Shown here: positions 56,056 to 64,000 of the stretch, in pieces
Numbering within the stretch: position 1 is the first letter of the stretch
How the letters are laid out: each line of letters begins with the position of its first letter
NCBI GenBank assembly: GCA_037349315.1
Contig: JBAIAC010000004.1
Location: 29,267,001-29,331,000, forward strand
DNA from: Chelydra serpentina
Lineage: Eukaryota; Chordata; Testudines; Chelydridae
Length of the DNA stretch: 64,000 nt
Reading direction: 5' to 3'
Translations under genes and position numbers: made by a program
Notes under the pieces: generated by a model
Databases searched by the model: none
What the model was told of the DNA's origin: nothing
Seen by the model: only the letters and a program-made list of their open reading frames with translations

Positions 56056-56428
56056 CGTTGCCAGTGCTGCTGAGCTCACCACGCTGTCCAAACAGGAAAT
56101 GAAATTCAAACTGGCCAAACAGGAAAAGGAATTCAAATTTTCCCAGGTCTTTTCCTGTGTGGCTGGGCAGAGCATCCGAGCTCGGACTGCTATCCAGAGT
56201 GTCCACAGAGTGGTGCACTGTGGGATAGCTCCCGGAGCTATTAGCGTCGAATTCCGTCCACACTAACCCTAATTTGACATGGCCATGTCGAATTTAGCAC
56301 TACTCCCCTCGTCGGGGAGGAGTACAGAAATTGATTTAAAGAGCCCTTTATGTCGAAATAAATTGCTTCGTTGTGTGGACGGGTGCAGGGTTAATTCGAG
56401 TTAACGCTGCTAAAGTCGACATAAACTC

Positions 56429-56445
56429 CTAGTGTAGACCAGACC
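56429..56445 (-). repeat. Harbinger right terminal inverted repeat
   Basis: CTAGTGTAGACCAGACC directly before TAA at 56446-56448. Confidence 0.9.
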
Positions 56446-56448
56446 TAA

Positions 56449-57860
56449 GTCTGTGATGAAGAAGAAAATTTGCTCACCAAAATGAAAGTCATCTCTAGGA
56501 AAGGATGGGACAGATTTATCGAAACTAGAAACTATAAAAGATCCAAAGGATAAATGTGTTCAGCTTTCTGTTTCTTTAATGACTTGCCTAATGCTATATA
56601 GGGCAGAATTTTCAGTTCTGTATGTGATACTAAACAGGGAAAAAATACCAAAAAAATGAACAACGAAGTTAGTCACATTCGGACATAAATCATGTAGATG
56701 CTTTTTTCTAAGAGACAAATGTAGAATGGGGAAACAAATTCTGGCACAAAGAATCCAATGAGGTAACAAATAGAGAGGCTCTGTGGCATATTACTAGGAG
56801 TTTGAAATAAATTTGGGAGTTGTTATTAGAAAAATTCCCCATGGTCTTCAAGCCATTGTGCTTCTGTATTGAAGAAGGAAAGAGAATTGCCAGAGAAATG
56901 CAATATAAATCAAAGAAGATAGTATTATTGTATATAACGTAGTTAGAAGGCACCTAGAGTACTATAAACAACAGAGAACATCACATCTTAGAAAAGATGT
57001 AAGTGCCCACGAGGGTGCAATATTGAGCAGACAGATTTGGTCTCAGTGGTATTTGTGTGAGGAACCTGGGGATGTTTTTAATGGTAAAGGGAAGATTTTG
57101 TGCTGATATTTAAGATTTTCAAAATTATATAAGAGATTAGTAGACTAGGCTCACCCTGATCTTCCAATTATTCATCAGCTGAATAGCACCTGCCCAATGC
57201 AATACAGGGGTTTTGACAAGTATTCAAGGGGGTTACTTCTTGTTTGTCCACCTACCCAGCCTTTAATTCCATTGGAACTATGTGACCAGACAATACCCTC
57301 TAATTTTAGCCATTGAAAGGGTGAAAGGAGTGGAAAACTTGCTCAGATTGTCAAAATCTGACATGCAGAAGAATAGTTTACCGAAGTGACATTATGCCCT
57401 CTGACCTGCAAAAGTCCCTCAAGCTCAGCCTAGTTGGGCTCCAGGTGTTTGTGGTAGAATAGAGCAGGAAGGGGTTGGAATCAGTCAAGGTCTACTCTAT
57501 GTAGGAATTACGAAGCTACAAGAAAGAATCAATCCTGACCCTGTCAGGATTAACTTTTATGTATTTCTGCTCTGCATGTCCCAACTGCCTTGCCCCAGTC
57601 ATGGACAAGGAAGCAAGGGCAGTGGAGCTCCTGAGAAACCTGTGTTGTCATGAGGGACATGAGTTTTTTGTGGGTGCTCTGAGATCCAAGTGATTTCTAC
57701 AAGGGACACCTGTGGAGCTAGAGGCTTGTGGTACCATTGGTGGGCTATCAGACACTGCCTGTATGGGAGCAGGGGGATGATGAAGTGGAAACACTGCAGT
57801 CTCAAAGCATTTTGAATATAAATCGGACCTTTCCACAGCAATTTACACGAGTGCGCTGTG
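56449..57860. other. No gene seen
   Basis: Words around 57.0-57.25 kb (GATTTTGTGCTGATATTTAAG, GGGGTTACTTCTTGTTTG) are reminiscent of very old LINE text, but nothing can be named. Confidence 0.35.
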
Positions 57861-57861
57861 A

Positions 57862-57962
57862 TTAATTGATTATAAGGCCAGAAGGCACTCTTGTGATCTA
57901 GTCTGACTTCCCGTATAACACAGGGCATAGGACTTCTGTGAATTAATTCCTGTTTCATCTGG
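57862..57962 (-). repeat. CR1 LINE 3' end, old (-)
   Basis: GATTATAAGGCCAGAAGGCAC, TCTTGTGATCTAGTCTGAC, TTCCCGTATAACACAGGGC and GTGAATTAATTCCTGTTTC are the reversed tail of an old CR1 subfamily. Confidence 0.8.
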
Positions 57963-57999
57963 CCCTATTAATCCCAGTCCCTTCCTTGTTTGACTCCAT

Positions 58000-58040
58000 T
58001 GACTTCACTGGTATTACACCAAGGGTAAATTTGGCTGTTG
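58000..58040. repeat. Old repeat phrase
   Basis: ATTGACTTCACTGGTATTACACC is a single arm of the CAATGGG-core palindromic family. Confidence 0.35.
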
Positions 58041-58496
58041 TACCTCACAGGCATATCCTGAGAAAGTTATAAATTACAATTTCTTCCGTAGCTCACCAAG
58101 GCCTTGTCTGTGCATGCTTCCTTTTAAATGTCCCACCGTTCTTCTACTTCTGGTTCAGATCCACTGAGAGCAGCAGCCAGGGGTAGCTAGTGTAGACACA
58201 CAACCAGCAGCCTCTGGCCTCTTAACAGCCACATCAGCTAGACCTTGTTTGAGCAGTGCCGGACAACATAGTGCTGTAAAATGCTTGCAGGTGGATTCCG
58301 TTAGTGTTCCCACCACTGCTAGCACCTGTGAAGCTGCAACTGTGGGAGATTTTAAGAAAAAGGGTGAAGGCAACACAGGCTGGTTGGCTAGGGTGGACAT
58401 GTGAGCTAAATGAAAGTTTAAATTGAAGAAGAGCCAGTTTGAGAGTGTTATGTAGAGAATGTAGTAATGGTTGCCTTGCAATGAAGACACATGTAG

Positions 58497-58566
58497 AAGT
58501 GACAAAGGGTCCTGTGGCACCTTATAGACTAACAGATGTATTGGAGCATAAGCGTTCGTGGGTGAA
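58497..58566 (-). mobile_element. Penelope-like 3' end fragment (-)
   Basis: GAAGTGACAAAGGGTCCTGTGG ... GCATAAGCGTTCGTGGGTGAATAC is about 70 bp of the same 3' terminus as at 46.54 kb. The break on the right is within the hammerhead-like stem. Flanks ACACATGTA and ACACAGTA may be a target duplication. Confidence 0.8.
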
Positions 58567-58599
58567 TACACAGTAATACTTAATCTGCCCCACCTTGTG

Positions 58600-58765
58600 T
58601 TTAACTCAGGTACTGTGGTTACTTTCTCCAGACCTGAAGGAGAGCTCTGGGAAGCTCAAAAGTTGTCCCTTTCACCAGCAGCAGTTGGGCCAATAAAAGA
58701 TATTACCTCACTCACCTTGTCTCTCTCTGATCCTGGGACCAACACAGCTATGCCACTATTATAAA
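58600..58765 (+). mobile_element. Penelope-like 3' end, second family (+)
   Basis: CCAGACCTGAAGGAGAGCTCTG, GAAGCTCAAAAGTTGTCCC, CACCAGCAGCAGTTGGGCC, AATAAAAGATATTACCTCAC and CCTGGGACCAACACAGCTATG are in the order of a reptile Penelope-type 3' end. It shares the module CTGAAG-stem-AAAG-CCAATA with the 46.6-kb copy (there GAAGAAG, CGAAAG, CAATA). Assignment of this tail to Penelope is inference from that shared module. Confidence 0.5.
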
Positions 58766-58884
58766 TAGTAAGACTTAGCACTAACATGGAACTTTTCATT
58801 TTCAAAGGCCTTTAAAACCCCCCAAATGTTTTAAAGTGTGAAATGAGTCACTGTAACAGTGTTTTATGGGCATTAGCTAGTTTA

Positions 58885-59035
58885 CAGTTCCTCTCTGAGA
58901 TGGGTAAGGATTATTATCTCTGTTTTATAGATGTTACATAATGTGTCCTTGGACACATAAGGAGATGACATCTGAGCTGGGATTAAAATTTGGGAGTTCC
59001 TAGCCCCAAGCCCATCCACTGTTAGATTATTTAGA
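58885..59035 (-). repeat. MIR SINE (-)
   Basis: GATGGGTAAGGATTATTATCTC, TTTTATAGATGTTACATAATG, GACACATAAGGAGATGACATC and TGGGATTAAAATTTGGGAG follow MIR in reverse order. Confidence 0.65.
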
Positions 59036-60350
59036 GCTAGAGTCTGACTGCCTTTTATACAGTCATAGAGAGGGAGGGTGAGGGATTAAGGAGCCTTCTC
59101 TCTGCTCTTTCACAGACTAGGAGCAGGACAAGATGAAGCCCCGCCACTCAGGAGGGAACAGGGTTGCTTCTGAGATGCTTCCTATCAATGCAGAAGAGAC
59201 AGGAAGGGATGTAAACGGGAGAGTAAATATGCAAAGCCAAGACTTCAACCACTCCGTCCCGCACACTAGCCAGTGAAGCTGGCTGCAGGGTGAGGAGTAG
59301 GCTGCACCCTTTGTAGAGGTCTAACTGTTTGTGCTCTCCTTAGTGCACTCTGGGAGGCCAAATGCCTTTGGTGCTCCCACTGCAGGATGGTTCCTAATAG
59401 CAGGTCAAATATGATGTCAAAAAATACTAATATCCGTAACAATACAACTACTTATGATAATAGGCCAGACCTTTTGCGGTGGATAGTCCTGTTGCTTTGG
59501 ACTCTACACCCACTGGCAGTTGAGGATTCAGAGCAGCTGTTCTCTTTGGACCCATGTAGTCCCACAGAGTAGGTAACAGCACATGCAAACCCAGGGGACC
59601 ACTCCACCAGCCCTCTGCTGCTTCTGTGTTCTGTGCATATATTGGTTCAAATACGCTGCTTGTGTAGCTGGGCCCAGATCCATTGGTTCCAGTGGAGCAA
59701 ACAATCGTGGTCAGTCATGGAGTGTATGTTGATGTTATCTCCCTTTCCCTCATAAAAGAGGCTCTCCACAGGGGAAAAAAAAAGTTTTGAAGAAACGCCC
59801 TTGGGAAACACTTACCTGTCCAGGTGACTAGAAGGCCTGGGACATGTACTCCTTTTGTGTCTCTGTGTATATTTATTCCATATTAGGCTAATACGATGGG
59901 GAATGGTACCTGTGATAGTCTTCTACCTCATTAGCGGTCGTCTTGGCTTGTTTGTAGTGCTGTGCTGCTGTAAATTCAGTCTTGCCGTTTTCAGCAATTT
60001 TTATCATGAGCCTCACGTCTTTCATCAAGCCCCCAACTGTTGCAACCACATTAGTACCTGAAAATCTCCCTAAGAACGCTGAATTTCTAACCTTCGTGGC
60101 TGGAGAGGAATGCTTGAGCATGTGAACCTTGACGTTTTCAAAACCAGCTGTTACATAGAAAGAACCCTACAATTGTTATTTTTTTAATTTCGTGATTTTG
60201 TTGGCAGCCTGACTCATGATTTTTGAGTGTTTGGGGTTGGCAATACTGTAAACTAGTTAAATAAAAAAGACCCACCCTTACAAAGGGATGCTTTTTGAAA
60301 CCCAAACGGTGTGACTCTCCATCAATTCTCACTGACTGCACATGTGGCCC
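59036..60350. other. No gene seen
   Basis: Short frames only; no repeat boundary was recognised. Confidence 0.4.
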
Positions 60351-60353
60351 TCA

Positions 60354-60392
60354 AGTACCCACGAAAGCTGATCCAATATCTGATTATTTTAA
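60354..60392 (+). repeat. Possible old Penelope 3' end remnant
   Basis: GTACCCACGAAAGCTGATCCAATATCTG resembles the sense 3' end ACCCACGAAAGCTTATGCTCCAATAC. Only about 35 bp match. Confidence 0.35.
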
Positions 60393-61476
60393 TACAAAAA
60401 GAAAACAGCACTTCAGAACATACAGGAAGATGTTTAGTATATAGTGGCGAAACGTGAGACATAAATCTGTGTACAACAGAACTGGCATGACAGGTAATTT
60501 GTAACCTAATTCAAAAAAGACAAATAGCAATAAAAGATAATATATAGCTTCATTTTAAAACTGTCAACCAAGAGATTAGCTAAGGTATAAGGTAATTGGT
60601 TTTCATGTTCTATTAAAATCTGCTAAACAATTATTTTTTGCAAAAAAAAAAATGCTTTCATGTTTGTGAAACGACCCATCAGTGATCTATACAGTGATGC
60701 AGAAGTTTTTTATTAGAACTACTTTTACATCCAAAGTTAGAATATTCAGTTGATTTTTGTTGTATCAATTTGGGGCAGAAGAGTCTAGTACATCAATGTA
60801 ATCAGACAGGAATATCTGAAGTGATAAACTAGTAACATTATTAAACTTGTGGGTTACATTACCCTAGAAGTTAAGGAATACAAGTAAACAGTGAAATATT
60901 AAAAGGTTGCGCCAGAGGTGATAATACCTTGTTTACAGGAATGAGATTCAGATATACTGTCTTTGGATGACTGTAATGGAAAGTGAAACAACTATGAAAA
61001 TAACATTGAAGATGGAGTGAGTCTTCTAAATAAGAGAAAGAAATTAGCAGTTTTCCCTTGCTTACATTTATGGACCCTCGCTGACTTTGATGGGGTTGCA
61101 TATGTATAACAGATCGTTTCTAGATTTCTAAGCTTATGAGAGTCAATTCTCCATGTCTACCAGAATGAATGTGGAAGAAAAGTAGATAGAAAATGCCTGG
61201 GCTGGAACAGATGAGTAGGAGCTGAGGAGGAGCTGAGAGGGTCTGTGGTACAGCAGACACAAGAAGCCACCACAGTTGCAAGGGAAAAGCAAAGAGATAA
61301 TTAAAGCTGGCCAGTATCATAGTCAATATGATGGAATATGAGTGAATGAGCGCTCTTGATTTCCCAATCTTGTCAACTCCTCTTGTTTTACTCATATTGC
61401 CTCACTCTGTTCACAAAACACATATAATTTCCAAAAGCTCCTGGTTGACAGCTGCAGAAAAACAGCTACTTCATTG
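60393..61476. other. No gene seen
   Basis: AT-rich text without a supportable gene or element. A GACTTTGATGGGG phrase at 61083 is old repeat debris. Confidence 0.4.
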
Positions 61477-61481
61477 CCCTA

Positions 61482-61944
61482 TGTCACAGTGTCTGCGCAG
61501 GGTTTCTCTCCTCTCGTCCCTGCGCCCTGTGTTTGGCTGGTGCAATTAAGAGTCCCAACACCTGCTGTTGCCGGTTCACCCAAGTGTCTTTGTTTATAGT
61601 GCGTGTGCAGTTCCCAGATCCCCCAACAGTTAGTGCCCCACAGACCCTCCCCAGGGTCTCCTAGCCCTTTGAGGTTTCCCTCCACTATAAGGAGACAGCT
61701 AAACCACCTTCCTGTCTCCTCTCCGGCTAGCCCCTCTCTGAGGTTTGCCCTGGGCTTTATAGCCCTCCTGACTCAGTCCAGCTGCCAGCACTTAGTTCAG
61801 CCTATTCCTCTGAGCTTGCCCTCATTAGGGTTTGCAGGTGGGCCACCTGCTGGTTACCTGCAGCCCTACACCTGGCCAGGGAGCAGGCCGCAGCCAGCAG
61901 TTTGGCAGGGCTTTAAAGGGGGATTTTACCCCTGCCCTGCCACA
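61482..61944 (-). mobile_element. Solo LTR, 463 bp, exact CCCTA TSD
   Basis: CCCTA lies on both sides (61477-61481 and 61945-61949), and the element starts TGTCACAGTG and ends GCCTGCCACA style, i.e. TG...CA. This is the structure of an LTR left after recombination between two LTRs. On the minus strand, CTATAAAGCCC at about 61755-61766 could be the core promoter, which sets the orientation. It is GC-richer than its flanks. No internal genes. I would guess a Gypsy-type LTR, but the class is not proven. Confidence 0.8.
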
Positions 61945-61949
61945 CCCTA

Positions 61950-62352
61950 AAAGGTAAATAACACAGTACAAGATGCAGAATTAACCCAAGCACTGAGCCC
62001 CAACAGTAGCACACATTTTTTAAGTCGTGCATGAAAATGTACAGCTCTTTATGCAATATGGAGCCATTCAGATGTTTGGAAACCATCTTCTCAACCAAAG
62101 ATGAAGACCTACGCAATGTAATAAACTCCAGCTGAGTTATTGCTTACATTAGTATAATATCTTGAACAAAATGCTTTTGAATCTTATTAGTTTGGAACAG
62201 CTCTTTAATACATTCATGAAGGTTGCATTGATTGTGGGATGTTTGTCTTGGAATCACATGATCATGGCTTCAGAATACATAACTTCAAGATGCTTGTTGG
62301 ATATTTAATATATCTTTAATCTTAATTCTGACTTCTTTAGAAGTCTGAGTTT
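61950..62352. other. No gene seen
   Basis: Nothing recognised between the solo LTR and the LINE fragment. Confidence 0.4.
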
Positions 62353-62871
62353 GTGAAGTACTGTACCAACCTCCATTGGGGGAATGGGCATGTTCACCCA
62401 GTTATTAAGATCAACAATGCTCCTTTCAAGTCCATGCAGAAGTTTTGTTACATAGGGAGCATGCTGTTACAGAATGCCATGATTGATTTTGAGATTGTCT
62501 ATTGCATAGCCAAGGCCAGCTCTGAATTTGAAATGCTGTCACACTGTCTATGGAACAATAGGGGCATCTGTTAGGCAGTTGTACTTTTATGTGGTTGTGA
62601 GACATGGACAATGTATTGTTGTCATATCAGGAAACTTGATCAGTTCCGTAGGCAGTGTCTGTAGTCTATCTGCATGGTCAAATGGTGGGACAAGATTTGT
62701 AATACCAAAATCCTTAATCATCGTCTGATGTCTGACATTCAAAGTATGGTCATAACAACTCAGTTGTGTTGGTCTGGGCACCTCGTTCATATGACTGATT
62801 CAAAAATACCCACGGCCATATTTTATGGTCTTGTTAAAGCAAGGCATCTGCTTTTATGGTGGTCAGTATAA
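62353..62871 (+). pseudogene. Non-CR1 LINE ORF2 C-terminal fragment
   Basis: One frame runs through with two in-frame TAG stops (62572-62574 and about 62656). It reads FCYIGSMLLQNAMIDFEIVY and AKASSEFEML ... WNNRGI, then LCGCETWTMYCCHIRKLDQF, KWWDKICNTKILNHRLMSDI and QLCWSGHLVHMTDSKIPTAIFYG. The pattern FCYLGS, WN.RG, YGCETW, RRCL, IKW.D...N..VL and QLRW.GH..RM.D.R.P..YG is the region C-terminal to the RT in several LINE clades, but not in CR1. I cannot name the clade safely. Decay is slight for its apparent age, as the frame is kept. Confidence 0.75.
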
Positions 62872-62918
62872 AGATACGCTGAAGTTAAACTTTACAGCAT
62901 GTCAGGTCAATCCCAGTA

Positions 62919-63325
62919 CAGTAGAACCTCAGAGTTATGAACACCTAGAGTTATGAACTGACCTGTCAACCACACACCTCATTTGGAACCAGAAGTATGC
63001 AATCAGCAAGCAGCAGAGACAAAAAAAAAATGGCAAATACAGTACAGTAGTATGTTAAACATAAACTACTAAAAAAATAAAGGGAAAGTTTAAAAAAAGA
63101 TTTGACAAGGGTAAGGAAACTGTTTCTGTGCTTGTTTCATTTAAATTTAGTTGGTTAAAAGCAGCATTTTTCTTCTGCATAGTAAAGTTTCAAAGCTGTA
63201 TTAAGTCAATGTTCAGCTGCAAACTTTTGAAAGGCCAACCATAACATTTTGTTCAGAGTTATGAACATTTCAGAGTTACGAACCACCTCCATTCCCGAGG
63301 TGTTTGCAACTCTGAGGTTCTGCTG
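62919..63325. mobile_element. Tigger/pogo-like MITE, TA TSD
   Basis: The ends CAGTAGAACCTCAGAGTTATG and CAGCAGAACCTCAGAGTTGC (inverted) agree at 21 of 24 positions over the first 24 bases. TA lies directly outside both ends (62917-62918 and 63326-63327). A second GAGTTATGAAC motif is repeated inside each end. The 407-bp body is AT-rich and has no open frame. Ends starting CAG and a TA duplication are typical of the pogo/Tigger branch of Tc1-mariner. Confidence 0.9.
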
Positions 63326-63327
63326 TA

Positions 63328-64000
63328 ACTGGGCAGAAAGAGACAGAGTGAGGTGGCAGTAGATTTGTCCTGTTGCCATTAATCACTCGTAAACAAGCCA
63401 CATCAACAACTTGTGTGAAAAGCATGAACAGCACAAAGCCAGGATACCATAGCCTACAAATGTCATGGGCACTTTGTCCCACATGTAACCATGTTTGCGG
63501 TTCCACACATCAGTCTGATCTCCCTATACCTGCTAATTTACAGCATTCATTGAATCCTAGCCAACATCAGACTCCTTCCCTCCCGTCCCATTTAGAGTAT
63601 TCCAAATACTATTTATAATGTTTGCTGTTTGAGTTACTAAGCAACGGTACAGTGCTCTCTCTTTGCAGTTAACTGGGAACTACTGACATCTATTTAAAAA
63701 GTTTTTACATACGATAGCCCTGAGGTTTAACTGGGCTGTGCAATGCTTTCTGAATAGTCCTGAAAAGACAGAACTCTGGCCTCTGCTTTAGTGAAGCTGA
63801 AGTGCAGGAAGACGGGGAGTGTAATAGTTATGCATAATGTTGACTCAGCAGCCCTCTTCCCTGTTACAAATGCACATCTATATTCTTTGCCCCTTGTCCT
63901 GACCCTGTTCCCTTCCCTATGAGCCCATCCCTCTTCTGTTGCTCTCCTCTTAAGCTCCTTCAGTAGAGAATCTGGGCTTGATTCTCATTTACACTAAGGC
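63328..64000. other. No gene; repeat phrase at the end
   Basis: GGGCTTGATTCTCATTTACACTAAGG at 63973 is the start of a GATTTACA-type palindromic repeat cut off by the window edge. Otherwise nothing is seen. Confidence 0.4.

Larger units (their letters stand above)
51748..56445. mobile_element. PIF/Harbinger DNA transposon, full length (4698 bp)
   Basis: TAA flanks both ends (51745-51747 and 56446-56448), the 3-bp TWA duplication of PIF/Harbinger. Ends are GGGTATGTCTACACTAC and, inverted, GGTCTGGTCTACACTAG, identical over GTCTACACTA. The inside carries a DDE transposase on the plus strand and a Myb/SANT-like gene on the minus strand, converging on 3' regions at 53.4-53.96 kb. This two-gene layout is the signature of the superfamily. 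Subterminal stretches are rich in TCGAAT and CCACACTA words on both sides, probable protein binding sites. Confidence 0.97.

Noticed and set aside
1..64000. Prokaryotic defence system, phage or operon
   Set aside because: No long ORFs in series, no ribosome binding sites and no prokaryotic families. The retroelement content is that of a vertebrate nucleus.

Overview
This is repeat-rich, non-coding vertebrate nuclear DNA, most likely from a turtle and at least from a sauropsid reptile. The evidence is the repertoire. There are many CR1 LINE tails ending in ATTCTATG-type octamers, a Penelope-like element with a GIY-YIG domain, a long PIF/Harbinger DNA transposon, several hAT MITEs with exact 8-bp duplications, a Tigger-like MITE, decayed Gypsy pol and amniote MIR SINEs. 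I see no operons, rRNA, tRNA, CRISPR array or bacterial gene. No host gene can be named. One 146-bp open segment at about 48505-48650 has splice-like borders and could be an exon. The window is probably intronic or intergenic.

Layout. From 1 to 21 kb the sequence is mostly AT-rich and ordinary, with old palindromic repeats, MIR SINEs, a Harbinger-like MITE near 11.5-11.9 kb, a hAT MITE at 14.2 kb and a (CA)n tract at 17.9 kb. At 21.65-22.56 kb a CR1 has inserted into a Penelope 3' end, leaving a chimeric 255-codon open frame; a GC-rich hAT element follows at 23.4-23.9 kb. Several CR1 tails lie between 22.8 and 28.5 kb. At 30.3-34.0 kb is a heavily broken Gypsy element whose 3' side is cut off at a CR1 tail. 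A 124-bp hAT MITE lies at 36.5 kb. At 41.67-44.05 kb a long CR1 (minus strand) is split by a second CR1 subfamily. A hAT element lies at 45.65-46.13 kb, and a 5'-truncated Penelope element with an inverted copy of part of itself at 46.54-48.17 kb.

The largest intact structure is a PIF/Harbinger transposon at 51748-56445, flanked by TAA. It carries a DDE transposase gene on the + strand (one 420-codon frame with three in-frame stops) and a convergent Myb/SANT-like gene on the - strand. A 79-bp minisatellite lies between the two exons of the latter. In this superfamily the two proteins act together: the Myb-like protein helps bring the transposase to the transposon ends. Here the transposase is broken, so this copy could move only with proteins made elsewhere. 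The last 6 kb holds further Penelope fragments, a solo LTR with a CCCTA duplication (61482-61944), a fossil non-CR1 LINE reverse-transcriptase tail (62353-62871) and a Tigger-like MITE (62919-63325).

I did not find a convincing new biological system. The observations most worth following are the hammerhead-like fold at the Penelope 3' ends, the nested and inverted retroelement structures with readable order of events, and the unassigned exon candidate.
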